NCBI GenBank assembly: GCA_964577375.1
Contig: CAZNYW010000013.1
Span: 16,218 to 80,217, forward strand
Direction: 5' to 3'
From: DATKUC01 sp964577375
GTDB lineage: Bacteria; Spirochaetota; Spirochaetia; DSM-27196; DATKUC01
DNA length: 64,000 nt
The first letter of the stretch is position 1; every line of letters begins with the position of its first letter. A model generated the notes under the pieces. It was not told the DNA's origin. It did no database searches and saw only the letters and a list, made by a program, of their open reading frames with translations. The translations under genes and the position numbers were made by a program. Shown here in pieces: positions 8,338 through 17,657 of the stretch.

Positions 8338-8865
8338 ATGAACGTGGACTACATCAACCCGTTCCTCTCGTCGACTATCTACCTATTTTCAAAGATGTTC
8401 AGCCTGGAAGCCCGCAAGACCGGCGAGCCCTACATCGAAGAGGCGCTGACCAGACATCGATGGGACATTTCCGGGGTGATGGTGCTCACCGGCAACGCGC
8501 TCGGCGTTGTAGCGCTGCGGCTTTCCAAGGTCCTCGCAAACAAACTCCTCGAAAAATCAGGCATCATCTATGAGAACGAGATCGAGCGGCACCAGCTGGT
8601 CGACGACATGGTCGGCGAGCTGGTGAACATCATCGCGGGCAACGCGGCGCGCGAGCTCCAGGGTTTCGATATCAAGGTGTCCGTTCCGCTGGTCGTTCAG
8701 GGACAGAACCATTCCATCTCCTGGCCGGCGAAGGGGCCGGTGGTTGGAATACCGTTCTGGACTCCGCTCGGCCCCTTCCTCATCAATGTCAGTCTCGCTG
8801 CGACCGGACCACGTCCGGCGGTCGCACAGCAGACTGTGCAGATCGCGTCACCCAACAAGAACTAG
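8338..8865 (+). CDS. cheX: CheX-type CheY-phosphate phosphatase
   Basis: 175 residues of the CheC/CheX/FliY fold. The helix DDMVGELVNIIAGNAARELQ contains the catalytic E-x-x-N (Glu94, Asn97), and only one such helix is present, as in CheX. The N-terminus MNVDYINPFLSSTIYLFSKM is typical. It dephosphorylates CheY-P to end the motor signal; CheX is the standard phosphatase in spirochaetes, which supports the lineage call. It has its own 117-bp upstream region with GGGAGAG near the start. No cheA, cheW or cheY gene lies nearby; the window's chemoreceptors are at 52.9-55.7 kb. Confidence 0.88.
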   Translation: MNVDYINPFLSSTIYLFSKMFSLEARKTGEPYIEEALTRHRWDISGVMVLTGNALGVVALRLSKVLANKLLEKSGIIYENEIERHQLVDDMVGELVNIIAGNAARELQGFDIKVSVPLVVQGQNHSISWPAKGPVVGIPFWTPLGPFLINVSLAATGPRPAVAQQTVQIASPNKN

Positions 8866-8886
8866 CACGGGACCGGAGGTAGCGCC

Positions 8887-9648
8887 GTGGAGATCCAGGG
8901 CCTCAGCTTTTCGCTGCGCGGCATACCGATCCTCGACGGCATATCCGCTGATTTTCCGACCGGACAGATTTCGGCGATCATTGGTTCAAACGGCGCAGGG
9001 AAGACGACCCTGCTGCGCTGTCTGAGCGGGGAACTCGCCGCGGACTCCGGCGGAGTAGGTGTCGGCGGCCGGGATGTCGACCCGCGTTCGGACGAGTGGA
9101 AGCGCGCGGTCGGAGTCGTGCCGGACGCCGACCAGCTTTTCGACGAGCTGACCGTTCAGGAGCAGCTCTCTCTCGCGGCCTCGGTGTTCGGGATCACGGG
9201 AGATGAGCAGCGGACGCGCGTGGAGTCGCTCCTGGCCCTTTCTGATCTCACCGACCGCAAGGACTCCGCTGCCGCTGAGCTGTCGGCCGGAATGCGAAAA
9301 AGGCTCGCTGTTGCCCTGGCGCTCATACACGCACCGCGCATACTCCTGTTCGACGAGCCGCTCAATACCATGGACTTCGCGAGCAGCGAGACCTTCTTCG
9401 GACTGCTTCGATACCTCCGCTCGATTGACCGAACGATATTGATCACCGGACACTCTCTTCAGTCGCTGGTTCGCGTCGCCGATCGTTTTGTGGAGATCGA
9501 AGCGGGCAGGGTGATCAACAGTGTACAGATGCCGGAGGGTGCGCGAACAGCCGAAGCGATCACGCCGCTTCTTCGCTCGCGCGCGGGCGGCGGCAGGAGC
9601 GTCGAAGCCGCCGCCCGGGAGATCGACCTGGCCTGGATGAGCCCGTGA
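8887..9648 (+). CDS. ABC transporter ATP-binding protein
   Basis: 253 residues. Walker A is GSNGAGKTT, the signature is LSAGMRKRLAVA, Walker B is ILLFDEPLNTMD, and the H-loop is in ILITGHSLQSLVRV. The shape matches single-domain ATPases of ABC-2-type exporters (similar to CcmA or DrrA). GTG 8887 has GGAGG 9 bases upstream. The stop overlaps the start of the next gene by 4 bases (GTGA), so the two are translationally coupled and probably form one complex. Confidence 0.9.
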   Translation: MEIQGLSFSLRGIPILDGISADFPTGQISAIIGSNGAGKTTLLRCLSGELAADSGGVGVGGRDVDPRSDEWKRAVGVVPDADQLFDELTVQEQLSLAASVFGITGDEQRTRVESLLALSDLTDRKDSAAAELSAGMRKRLAVALALIHAPRILLFDEPLNTMDFASSETFFGLLRYLRSIDRTILITGHSLQSLVRVADRFVEIEAGRVINSVQMPEGARTAEAITPLLRSRAGGGRSVEAAAREIDLAWMSP

Positions 9649-10703
9649 CGCTCAGCAAAGCGCTTTCCCTGACCCGCTCCCGCCGTCTTCGACCCGAGAC
9701 CTACAGCAGGGTGTCGGGCGCGCTCGTCGCATTCTTTCTCATTGTACTGCTCGCCCGCGCAGGCGCGGACTTCTATCTTGCGCAGTTCCTGGCTGCCCCG
9801 CAGTCCGGTCTGTTTGCGCTCTGGAACGTTGCATGGTGCATCCTTTTCCTGTCCACCGTGGCGCCTGTGGTCGCCTACCGGGGCATCGCCCGTACCGCTC
9901 GAAGTCCGAGGCTCGGATATTTCCCGCTGTCTGCCCGCCACATAGTCACCGCCGCCGTCGTCTCCTCTCTCACCGGCGCCGTCGCGATTGCGCCTGTCCT
10001 GCTGTCGCTGTTAGCGGCGCTGCTCGGGCTGCGCGGTGCGCCGGCCGCCCTCTATTTCGTGCTGGTTCTTGCATCCGGTCTGTCTGGATTCCTGCTCGTC
10101 GAGGCGGTCGCCTGGAAGTGCCGGGTGGCCGAGGAGCACCTCGAGCTTATCGAAGCGGCGCTGCTCGCGGTAATGATTCTCGCCAATCCCGACTTCGCCG
10201 CCGCCGGGCGGCCCCAGATAACCCTGTTCATGCACTGGAAGATCGGCCCGTCGGCCGGGCCACTGCTGCTGCTTCTCCCGCTTGCGGGAACCGCCGTTGC
10301 GCTGGTCGCCATTCTCGCGGCGGGGGCGTTCGGCGCGCTCAGAGCTCCCCGCCGCCGCAGGTCGGCACGCAGTCCCGGTCTGGTGCTCTACCGAACGCGG
10401 ATACCCGCAGGCCTTTTCGCGGCGACCTACGCCGTCGAGATACCGGTCATTCTCACCAACGCAGGACTCTACACGACCGTACGTGGCGTCGTTGTAACGC
10501 TGCTCGCAGTTCGAGTTCTGTGGTTTCTCGCGTTTCTCTTCCGCACCGAGCAGGAAATCGGTAGCGTCATCCGCGGGCCGCAGCTTTTCAGACTGCGTCT
10601 TCCCCTCTACCGGAGCGCCGCGCTCTACCACTTCGCGCTCTGTGCACTTCCAGTCGTGCTGTACGCGATCCGCTCGATTTTGGATCGCGCCGGGGTTTCC
10701 TGA
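9645..10703 (+). CDS. ABC transporter membrane subunit
   Basis: 352 residues, very hydrophobic, with about eight to ten predicted helices (ALVAFFLIVLLARAGADFYL, LWNVAWCILFLSTVAPVVAY, ILLAVRVLWFLAFLFRTEQE). There is no periplasmic binding partner nearby, so an exporter is more likely than an importer. It is the partner of the ATPase at 8887 by a 4-base overlap. The cargo is unknown. The GTG start is set by the overlap. Confidence 0.75.
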   Translation: MTLSKALSLTRSRRLRPETYSRVSGALVAFFLIVLLARAGADFYLAQFLAAPQSGLFALWNVAWCILFLSTVAPVVAYRGIARTARSPRLGYFPLSARHIVTAAVVSSLTGAVAIAPVLLSLLAALLGLRGAPAALYFVLVLASGLSGFLLVEAVAWKCRVAEEHLELIEAALLAVMILANPDFAAAGRPQITLFMHWKIGPSAGPLLLLLPLAGTAVALVAILAAGAFGALRAPRRRRSARSPGLVLYRTRIPAGLFAATYAVEIPVILTNAGLYTTVRGVVVTLLAVRVLWFLAFLFRTEQEIGSVIRGPQLFRLRLPLYRSAALYHFALCALPVVLYAIRSILDRAGVS

Positions 10704-10741
10704 GTATATTTGGCCAAAAGACGATTGGAGGAAGCTTAACC

Positions 10742-11761
10742 ATGAAAGCCGTTGGACTATTCCGCTATCTGCCGGTCGCCGATCCCCGCGCGTTTGTCGA
10801 CGTCGACATCGCGGAACCAGAAGTTCGAGGGCGCGACCTCCTGGTCTCCGTTCGTGCTGTTTCAGTAAATCCGGTCGATACCAAGGTGAGATCCCCGCGG
10901 TCGGGCGAGGAGAGGGAGCCGCGCGTCCTCGGTTGGGACGCTTCAGGCGTCGTCGAGAGGACCGGCCCCGACTGCACAATCTTCAAGCCCGGAGACGAGG
11001 TCTACTATGCGGGGAGTATCGTCAGACCAGGCTGCAACAGCGAGCTGCATCTGGTGGATGAGCGCATCGTAGGCAGGAAACCTGCTTCCCTTTCGTTCGC
11101 TCAGGCGGCCGCACTTCCCCTCACCGCCATAACCGGCTGGGAGGCGCTGTTCGACCAGATGAAGATCGCCGCTGACGGTGCCGATTCCGGCCGCACGCTG
11201 CTTGTAATCGGCGGCGCCGGCGGTGCGGGCTCGATCGCGATTCAGCTTGCAAAGAAAATCGCCCGGCTCTCCGTCATCGCGACTGCCTCGCGGGAGGAGT
11301 CGCGTGAGTGGTGCCGGTCTCTCGGTGCTGATCTCGTCGTCGACCACACCAAAGACATCGTCAGCCAGATCAGGTCCTCCGGAATCGAAAACGTCGACTA
11401 CGTCTACTGCACGAACAGCATCGAGGAGCACCTGGGCGCGATAGCCGAGATAGTTGCGCCCAAAGGCCGGGTCTGCTCGATCGTCGGCGGCGGCAGCGGC
11501 GTCAACGTTGGCTCGCTCTTCGACAAGAGCGCAAGTTTCTCCTGGGAGCTGATGTTTACCAGGCCCAGATACCAGACCGGCGACATGATCGAACAGCACC
11601 GGCTGCTCGACAGGGTCTCGGAGCTCGTGGACCAGGGTGTTCTCCGGACTACGCTGCGGGAGGTGATCACACCATTGAACGCGGAGAATCTTCGGAAAGC
11701 ACACGGCCTCATCGAATCCGGGCACACCGTAGGGAAGATCGTTCTCGAAGGATTCGCGTAG
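10742..11761 (+). CDS. Medium-chain (quinone oxidoreductase-like) NADPH dehydrogenase
   Basis: 339 residues. The N-terminal GroES-like fold carries VRAVSVNPVDTKVRS, typical of the quinone oxidoreductase branch; zinc-ligand cysteines are absent. The Rossmann motif is LLVIGGAGGAGSIAIQLAKK. It most resembles the bacterial ZADH1-like proteins (LPLTAITGWEALFDQM). It reduces an enone or quinone with NADPH in the cytoplasm. GGAGGAAGCTTAACC precedes ATG 10742. It is convergent with the lipoprotein at 11798. Confidence 0.9.
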   Translation: MKAVGLFRYLPVADPRAFVDVDIAEPEVRGRDLLVSVRAVSVNPVDTKVRSPRSGEEREPRVLGWDASGVVERTGPDCTIFKPGDEVYYAGSIVRPGCNSELHLVDERIVGRKPASLSFAQAAALPLTAITGWEALFDQMKIAADGADSGRTLLVIGGAGGAGSIAIQLAKKIARLSVIATASREESREWCRSLGADLVVDHTKDIVSQIRSSGIENVDYVYCTNSIEEHLGAIAEIVAPKGRVCSIVGGGSGVNVGSLFDKSASFSWELMFTRPRYQTGDMIEQHRLLDRVSELVDQGVLRTTLREVITPLNAENLRKAHGLIESGHTVGKIVLEGFA

Positions 11762-11797
11762 CAGGCCGCTGTCGCGCCCGGGGGCCGCTGCCCGCGG

Positions 11798-12658
11798 CTA
11801 GGTCCGGGGAACGTTCGCTTCGTCGACCGTGAGCGTACTCCGCATGTGATCGAAGATCGCGATGAGCGACTTGCGATCGAAGGCTTTGACCGTGCCGGCG
11901 GGATAGTTTTCGATGACGTTGTAGTGAATGAAATAGCGGACAGCGAGCAGCGGACGCGTGCCCGGTATCGCATACACGATCTGCTCGTATCGGTTGCCCG
12001 CGCCCGCATCCATCATGGTGGCCGTCGAGTAGGTGGTACCATTCTCCGTGACTGTTCGAGCCGTCGTGCCGTCGGAAAGGAACGCGGCCGCGTCGTCACC
12101 CCGTGATCCGGGCAGCAACTCCACGCTCAGCGAGGTGTCGGATGCAAGGTTTGTGCCCCGCGTCATGGCTCTCGGAACGGTAAATGACACACCGTGAATG
12201 CCTTCGCCCGGTCCGAGGGCGGAGTAGACGTAGGATTGGTCGACGGTCCACCCATTCGGGTATCGCATCGAAAAACCTTTGGTGCTGTTTTCGAACACGT
12301 TCGGAAGGCCTCCCGGATCGGGAGACAGGAGGATGCAGTAGGTACGCCGGACGGAATCTCCGCCGCGCGGCTTTTCTTCGATGAAGGCGCCGTTGCCGCG
12401 AGTCCAGAAGACGAAGGACTCCGAACTGTCTGCAAATCTGGCGCCATCGGCAGAGACAGTCTGAGGCAAGACCATCTTCCGGCCGCCCGGGAGGTCGAGC
12501 CTGACGCTTCGATTGTGATAGAACGCAGCGGTGACGGTGCCGCCGTCGTCGCAGGCGAACGTTACCCTGTTTATGACCCCGGTTCCTGAGCAGCCGAGCA
12601 GACTGTTCGAGATAGCGAGCGCTCCGAGAATCAAGCAGATGCGGAAGATAATCTTCAC
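11798..12658 (-). CDS. Lipoprotein with MliC-like lysozyme-inhibitor domain
   Basis: 286 residues. The lipobox is SLLGC at residue 23. The next 90 residues fit the MliC domain: FACDDGGTVTAAFYHNRSVR, LDLPGGRKMVLPQTVSADGA, RFADSSESFVFWTRGNGAFI. MliC proteins block C-type lysozymes at the outer membrane. A second domain follows (GFSMRYPNGWTVDQSYVYSA ... YEQIVYAIPGTRPLLAVRYF) that looks like the PsbP/DUF1795 type. The combination would make a surface protein guarding the wall. The MliC call is fairly sure; the second domain is an impression. Confidence 0.75.
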   Translation of the reverse strand: MKIIFRICLILGALAISNSLLGCSGTGVINRVTFACDDGGTVTAAFYHNRSVRLDLPGGRKMVLPQTVSADGARFADSSESFVFWTRGNGAFIEEKPRGGDSVRRTYCILLSPDPGGLPNVFENSTKGFSMRYPNGWTVDQSYVYSALGPGEGIHGVSFTVPRAMTRGTNLASDTSLSVELLPGSRGDDAAAFLSDGTTARTVTENGTTYSTATMMDAGAGNRYEQIVYAIPGTRPLLAVRYFIHYNVIENYPAGTVKAFDRKSLIAIFDHMRSTLTVDEANVPRT

Positions 12659-12734
12659 CGGTTCGTCCCTGTCATGAGCATATCATACTGCGCAGTGAAA
12701 GCTCCCGGCAGTATCAGGAAGCGTGTGGATGCAC

Positions 12735-12763
12735 ATGACGTCGGGTTTCCTTTTCTCTATAAT
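12735..12763 (+). promoter_or_regulatory. Probable sigma70 promoter of the SDR-aldolase-kinase-reductase operon
   Basis: ATGACG (12735-12740), a 17-bp spacer and a perfect TATAAT (12758-12763), 61 bp before the first start codon. The -35 box matches only in part. Confidence 0.55.
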
Positions 12764-12823
12764 CCCTTCATCACAGCAGGCAACTTCATTGCTCGGTTGG
12801 GCCGGCAGGAGGAGAGGTACGAT

Positions 12824-13588
12824 ATGGCGCTGATCGATACATTCATGCTGACCGGCAGGTGCGCGGTTATTACCGGGGCCGCAGGCGGCATCGGGCGCGC
12901 TGTTGCACGTGCATACGCCGAGATGGGTGCCGATGTAGCGCTGCTTGACCTGCACGGTGCCGATGAATGCGCCGAAGAGGTGAGGAAACTGCGCCGCAGA
13001 GCCCTGTCCCTCGCAGTCGATGTGACCGAGGAAGCCGGCGTCGCTGGAGCATTCGAATCCATCGAGCGGGAGTTCCGGCGGGTCGACGTTCTTTTCAACG
13101 GTGCCGGAATCGTGGAGGTGGCCCCGGCGGAGGAGATGAGCTACTCGCAGTGGCAGAGAACAGTAAAGGTGGATCTGAACGCCCAGTTTCTGGTTGCGCG
13201 GGAGGCCGGGCGGGCAATGATCCGCGGCGGCAGGGGCGGCTCGATCATCAATGTCGCGTCGATGTCGGGCCACATTGTCAACCAGCCGCAGCATCATTCG
13301 GCGTACAATGCGGCGAAGGCCGGTGTAATCCAGCTCACGCGGTCTCTCGCGGCGGAGTGGGCCGGGCACGGTATTCGGGTGAACTCCATAAGCCCGGGCT
13401 ACGTGGCGACCGCAATGACTCTGCCGGGCTACGAAGAGCTGGGAGAGTCCTGGTTTTCGAACGCCCCGATGAAGAGACTCTGCCGGCCCGAAGAGCTGCA
13501 GGGGCTCGCGGTCTATCTTGCGAGTGATGCGTCATCCTACGTTACCGGAAGCGATATCGTCATTGACGGTGGTTATTCTATAGTGTAA
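12824..13588 (+). CDS. Short-chain dehydrogenase/reductase (sugar or polyol type)
   Basis: 254 residues, classical SDR. NAD-binding GAAGGIGRAVA is near the N-terminus, the NAG motif is FNGAGIVEV, and the catalytic Ser (NVASMSGHI) precedes YNAAKAG, with PGYVATAM after. The ending VTGSDIVIDGGYSIV is typical of gluconate-5-dehydrogenase-like enzymes. ATG 12824 is preceded by GGAGGAGAGG; longer in-frame extensions upstream lack a ribosome site and cross the predicted promoter. It is first in a run with an aldolase, a PfkB kinase and an aldo/keto reductase, which suggests oxidation of a sugar or polyol before phosphorylation and cleavage. Confidence 0.92.
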   Translation: MALIDTFMLTGRCAVITGAAGGIGRAVARAYAEMGADVALLDLHGADECAEEVRKLRRRALSLAVDVTEEAGVAGAFESIEREFRRVDVLFNGAGIVEVAPAEEMSYSQWQRTVKVDLNAQFLVAREAGRAMIRGGRGGSIINVASMSGHIVNQPQHHSAYNAAKAGVIQLTRSLAAEWAGHGIRVNSISPGYVATAMTLPGYEELGESWFSNAPMKRLCRPEELQGLAVYLASDASSYVTGSDIVIDGGYSIV

Positions 13589-13660
13589 TTCAATGTCGAT
13601 CACGGGCCGCCCTCACCGGACCCGCCGTGGTACATTGATCTGCTCACCCTGGAGGATTGG

Positions 13661-14473
13661 ATGAATATTGGCAAACAGATACGGCTCAACAGGATCTTCT
13701 CGCATCCGAGCGGCAGGCTCTTCTCGGTGGCGGTAGACCATTTCGGCGGCTACCCCGTCGGATTGCCTCCGACGCTCCGCGAAATGCAGGATACGCTTGC
13801 CCGCGTCGCGGCCGGGCGGCCCGATGCGGTGACAATGCACATAGGCGTGGCAACCAATGCGTGGACCCCGCATGCCGGAAAGCTTCCCATGATACTTCAG
13901 AGCACCTTTGCACGGCCGGACGATTCGCAGTATGAGCTGCTGGTAACACCCGACGATGCCGTGCGCGTGGGCGCGGACGGCTACGCGATTGCGACCTATG
14001 TCCGCGGACCGACGGAGGGGAAATACCTCAGCTTGCTCTCGCAGCAGGTCCGCACGGCGTCACACACGGAAATGCCGGTGATCTGCCACATCTATCCGCG
14101 CATCTACCGGGAATCGGGCGTGACCATTTCCTTTGAACCGGAAGACATTGCGTGGGCCGTGCACTGTGCGTTCGAATGCGGAGCCGATGTCATAAAGGTC
14201 CCCTATTGCGCGGACGTCGAAGCGTACAGGCAGATCGTCGCCTCCTGCCCCGTGCCGGTGGTCGCCGCGGGTGGACCGAAACAGGATACGCGGCCGAAGG
14301 CGCTCGCGATGATGGCGGAAGTTGTGGAGAGCGGAGCCCGCGGAGCGACGGTCGGACGGAACGTGTGGGGCTTCGACGAAATAACCAGGTCGATCGAAGC
14401 GTTCAAGGCGGTCATCCACGACAAGGCCGACCCCGCGACCGCGCTGAAGCAGGCGGGACTGCCGATATCGTAA
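13661..14473 (+). CDS. Class I (DhnA/LsrF-type) aldolase
   Basis: 270 residues, a TIM barrel of the DeoC/FbaB group. SVAVDHFGGYP holds the conserved Asp-His after strand 1. ADVIKVPYCADVEAY supplies the Schiff-base Lys on strand 6. VVAAGGPKQD is the phosphate-binding Gly pair with the second Lys. Members cleave ketose phosphates such as fructose 1,6-bisphosphate or the AI-2 derivative. GGAGG stands just before ATG 13661. The stop overlaps the next ATG by one base (TAATG), so it is tightly coupled to the kinase, which presumably makes its substrate. Confidence 0.88.
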   Translation: MNIGKQIRLNRIFSHPSGRLFSVAVDHFGGYPVGLPPTLREMQDTLARVAAGRPDAVTMHIGVATNAWTPHAGKLPMILQSTFARPDDSQYELLVTPDDAVRVGADGYAIATYVRGPTEGKYLSLLSQQVRTASHTEMPVICHIYPRIYRESGVTISFEPEDIAWAVHCAFECGADVIKVPYCADVEAYRQIVASCPVPVVAAGGPKQDTRPKALAMMAEVVESGARGATVGRNVWGFDEITRSIEAFKAVIHDKADPATALKQAGLPIS

Positions 14474-15384
14474 TGTGGGACGTGCTCGCGTTCGGTGCCG
14501 TCGCGGTCGATGACATCTGCTACGTCGACCGATTCCCCGATCGAAATATCAAGCTCGAGGCGCGAACCACCGATCGCGAGGCCGGCGGGCTCGCCGGCAA
14601 CGTCGCGGTCACCGTGACCCGGATGGGCAGAACCGCCGCCTATTGCGGAGTTCTCGGACAGGATGAGCTGTCGCGGTTTGCCCGTGGAGAGCTCGAACAC
14701 GAGGGGGTTGATTGTTCGCCGACCGCGACGCGCGACGGCGCGAAGCCGTTTCACTCCTTCGTCATTGTGGATGAAAGCGACGGGTCGAGAACCATTCTCT
14801 ATTCGAGCGAGGGTGTAACCGAACCGCAGTCGGGTGCTGTGACCGGCGCTCTCGTCGGTCGCTGCCGCGTGCTCTTCGTAGACCACACCGCACCACGCGC
14901 GGGCCTCGCGGCCGCCCGTCTCGCGCGGAAGTCCGGGATTCCGGTGGTCGCCGACATCGAGCGGGTAGAAACCGCCGCCGGCCGGGAACTGCTCGGTGAG
15001 GTCGATCATTTGATTGTCGGGATCGATTTCGCGAAGGAGCTGACTGGAAAGGCCGAGCCTGAGGCGATGGTGAGATCCCTCATGCGAGCCGGCCGCAGCC
15101 TTGTCGCGGTGACCGACGGCGAAAACGGCTGCTGGTGGACGGACGCCGGCCGGCAGGTGAGATTCCAGCCCGCTTTCGGGGTGGAAACGGTCGATACGCT
15201 CGGCTGCGGCGACGTTTTCCACGGCGCCTACGCCGCCTTTCTCGCCGCCGGCGAACCGGCGGCGAAGGCAATTCGCCGGGCAGCGGCGGCCGCCGCCATA
15301 AAGGCAACGAGGCGGGGCGTCCGCGCAGGAATTCCGCATCGGAATGAGGTCGAGGCCTTCCTGAAGGATCAACCGGACTGTTGA
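14473..15384 (+). CDS. PfkB-family carbohydrate kinase
   Basis: 303 residues. The N-terminus MWDVLAFGAVAVDDICYVD leads to the first signature GGLAGNVAVTVTRMG. The second signature DTLGCGDVFHGAYAAFLAAG carries the catalytic Asp of the anion hole. It phosphorylates a sugar or nucleoside-like substrate with ATP. The start is set by the one-base overlap with the aldolase stop. Substrate specificity cannot be read, but kinase followed by aldolase fits a ketose or keto-sugar-acid phosphate pathway. Confidence 0.92.
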   Translation: MWDVLAFGAVAVDDICYVDRFPDRNIKLEARTTDREAGGLAGNVAVTVTRMGRTAAYCGVLGQDELSRFARGELEHEGVDCSPTATRDGAKPFHSFVIVDESDGSRTILYSSEGVTEPQSGAVTGALVGRCRVLFVDHTAPRAGLAAARLARKSGIPVVADIERVETAAGRELLGEVDHLIVGIDFAKELTGKAEPEAMVRSLMRAGRSLVAVTDGENGCWWTDAGRQVRFQPAFGVETVDTLGCGDVFHGAYAAFLAAGEPAAKAIRRAAAAAAIKATRRGVRAGIPHRNEVEAFLKDQPDC

Positions 15385-15436
15385 CCCCTGATAGATCCCT
15401 TGAAACGTCACTGCGATCGCTACTACCATCTTCCTC

Positions 15437-16450
15437 ATGACCTCCTACATCGATCCGAGAGCCGTACCGGTTCGGAAGCTGTCGAACGGCGCTGCAGTTC
15501 CGGCGCTCGGGCTGGGGACTTTCGGCAATGACCGATTCTCGCCGAGCGAGGTTTCCCGTGCGGTAGACGGCGCCGTGAGAGCGGGCTACCGCTTCATCGA
15601 CTGTGCCGCTGCCTACGGTAACGAGCCGGAGATCGGCGAGATCATCGAGGGCCTAATCCTCGAGGGGGTCGTTGCGCGCGAGGAGCTGCTCATATCGTCC
15701 AAGGTCTGGAACACCGACCACGATGCGGGCGACACCGTCCGTGCCTGCGAGAGATCCCTCCGGAACCTCCGGACCGGCTACCTGGATCTCTACCTGGTGC
15801 ACTGGCCGTTTCCGAACCACCACCCGCCCGGCGCGGCGGCGGATTCGCGACAGCCCGATGCGCGCCCTTTCCGGATCGACGAGTACATGGTCTGCTGGCG
15901 GCAGATGGAGGAGCTGGTTCACCGCGGTCTGGTCCGCGGGATAGGCACATCGAACATGACGGTCGCGAAGATGGAAGCGCTCTTACCGTTGTGCGACGTC
16001 CGTCCCGTCGTCAATCAGATGGAGATGCACCCGGCATTTCAACAGCCGGAGCTCTTTCGTTACTGCGTCGACCGCGGAATTCAGCCGGTCGCCTTCAGCC
16101 CGCTTGGTTCGCCGATCCGTCCGCAGCGTGACCGTTCCCCGGGTGATGTGCCGGCCATGGACATGCCGGAGATCCGGGCGATTGCCGAAGCGCACGGAGT
16201 TCACCCCGCCCTTGTCTGTCTCAAGTGGGCCGCACAGCGAGGGCAGATTCCCATTCCCTTTTCCGTATATCCGGAGGAGTTCGTGGCGAATCTCCGCGCC
16301 GTTACCGAAGATCCGCTTTCATCCGAAGAGATGCGCCGCATAGAAATCGCCGACAGGGATTGCCGGCTGATCAAAGGGGTGGTCTTCCTGTGGGAATCCG
16401 CGCCATCCTGGAGGTCGCTCTGGGACGAGGAAGGCCATGCTGATTCGTGA
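15437..16450 (+). CDS. Aldo/keto reductase
   Basis: 337 residues of the AKR barrel: LGLGTFGN, then FIDCAAAYGNEPEIG with Asp and Tyr of the tetrad, LLISSKVWNTDH with Lys, and LYLVHWPFPNHH with His. GIGTSNMTV and VNQMEMHPAFQQPELFRYC are further family marks. It reduces sugar aldehydes or ketones with NADPH. It is the fourth gene of the catabolic run. Its last 14 bases overlap the sensor kinase gene in another frame, which links the pathway to the two-component pair. Confidence 0.93.
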   Translation: MTSYIDPRAVPVRKLSNGAAVPALGLGTFGNDRFSPSEVSRAVDGAVRAGYRFIDCAAAYGNEPEIGEIIEGLILEGVVAREELLISSKVWNTDHDAGDTVRACERSLRNLRTGYLDLYLVHWPFPNHHPPGAAADSRQPDARPFRIDEYMVCWRQMEELVHRGLVRGIGTSNMTVAKMEALLPLCDVRPVVNQMEMHPAFQQPELFRYCVDRGIQPVAFSPLGSPIRPQRDRSPGDVPAMDMPEIRAIAEAHGVHPALVCLKWAAQRGQIPIPFSVYPEEFVANLRAVTEDPLSSEEMRRIEIADRDCRLIKGVVFLWESAPSWRSLWDEEGHADS

Positions 16451-17654
16451 TAATCGATGGGTTGTCGCTGTGGCCGGCGTCATCGCAGTCACGCACGTGT
16501 CGATTCTCGTCCTGGCCTATTCGCGGATCGGAGATTATCCGGCCGAGGGCGGGTGGTATCTCCAGATCCTTGTCCTGACGGTGATATCGTTCGCCGTCGG
16601 TATTCGCTGGCTCCTGCTTCGCAGCAGGCGGGTGTGGAGCGCTGTGGTTATCCTGCTGTGCTACAGCGTTATTGCATATGCGAATGCGAAATACTTCGAC
16701 ATGGATTTCATCATGCTCACCGCATTCATCTGTGAGGTGGGCGTGCTCCTTCCCGATACCTCGAGCAGAGTGATGCTCGGTCTCGTCCTGGCGACCATCG
16801 GGGTAACAAAATGGATTGCGATATACAGTATTTCCATTCCCGACGTGGATGGCGCCGTTCACATTGTGCTGCTCATGTGCTACGTCGTTTTCCTCTACCT
16901 GATGTTCCGATTTGTGCGGGATATGCAGGAACAGCTGCGGAAGCAGGATGCGCTGCAGGTCCGCCTCGACGGAGCGGTTGCGCAGCTTACGAACGCGAAT
17001 CTTGGCTTTCAGCGGCATGCGGTTCTCGCCGAAGAGGAGTCTGCCTCCAACGAGCGACGGCGCATTTCCAGGGAGATCCACGATACGGTCGGCTACACGA
17101 TGACCAACATCATCATGATGATGGAAGAGGCGAGCGCCCGGCTGGAGTCCGACCTTGACCGCGTACGCCAGCTGATTCGTACGACGCGTCTTCAGGCCGA
17201 ACAGGGCTGGGAGGAGGCCCGGTCTGCGCTGCGGGCGTTGCGAGCGCTGCGGAGTGGCGAGATCACCGGGGCGCTCGCGCTCACCAAGCTGGTTCGCGCG
17301 TTCGAGCAGGCGACAGGAATCTCAGTCGAGGTCTCGTTCGGCAACGTGGTGTGGCCGATGCGCGAGGAGCTTGAGGCGGTCACCTACCGGTTCGTCCAGG
17401 AGGGAATGACGAACTCCTTCCGGCACGGACGGGCCACCAGGATCGAGGTCTTTCTGTGGGATGCGAAGAACGAGCTGCGGCTGACCATGTGGGACAACGG
17501 CGTCGGCGCTACGGAGTTCAAAGAGGGCATTGGGATGAACGGTCTACTCGAACGCATCGCACCTCTCGGCGGGCGTCTGACGGCCCGGGGACTTCCCCAG
17601 GGATTTGAACTTGCCATCGTTATACCCTACACTGAGGAGAATCTGGAGGTATGA
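16437..17654 (+). CDS. NarL/DesK-type membrane sensor histidine kinase
   Basis: 405 residues. Five or six membrane helices fill residues 1-165 with no large outer domain. A coiled linker follows, then the HisKA_3 H-box ERRRISREIHDTVGYTMTNI. The N-box is in VQEGMTNSFRHGRATRIEVF, the G1 box is WDNGVGA and the G2 box is GIGMNGLLERIAPLGGRL. It phosphorylates the regulator encoded 3 bp downstream. The 14-bp overlap with the reductase gene suggests readthrough from the catabolic operon. The signal may be sensed inside the membrane. Confidence 0.92.
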   Translation: MLIRDNRWVVAVAGVIAVTHVSILVLAYSRIGDYPAEGGWYLQILVLTVISFAVGIRWLLLRSRRVWSAVVILLCYSVIAYANAKYFDMDFIMLTAFICEVGVLLPDTSSRVMLGLVLATIGVTKWIAIYSISIPDVDGAVHIVLLMCYVVFLYLMFRFVRDMQEQLRKQDALQVRLDGAVAQLTNANLGFQRHAVLAEEESASNERRRISREIHDTVGYTMTNIIMMMEEASARLESDLDRVRQLIRTTRLQAEQGWEEARSALRALRALRSGEITGALALTKLVRAFEQATGISVEVSFGNVVWPMREELEAVTYRFVQEGMTNSFRHGRATRIEVFLWDAKNELRLTMWDNGVGATEFKEGIGMNGLLERIAPLGGRLTARGLPQGFELAIVIPYTEENLEV

Positions 17655-17657
17655 GGC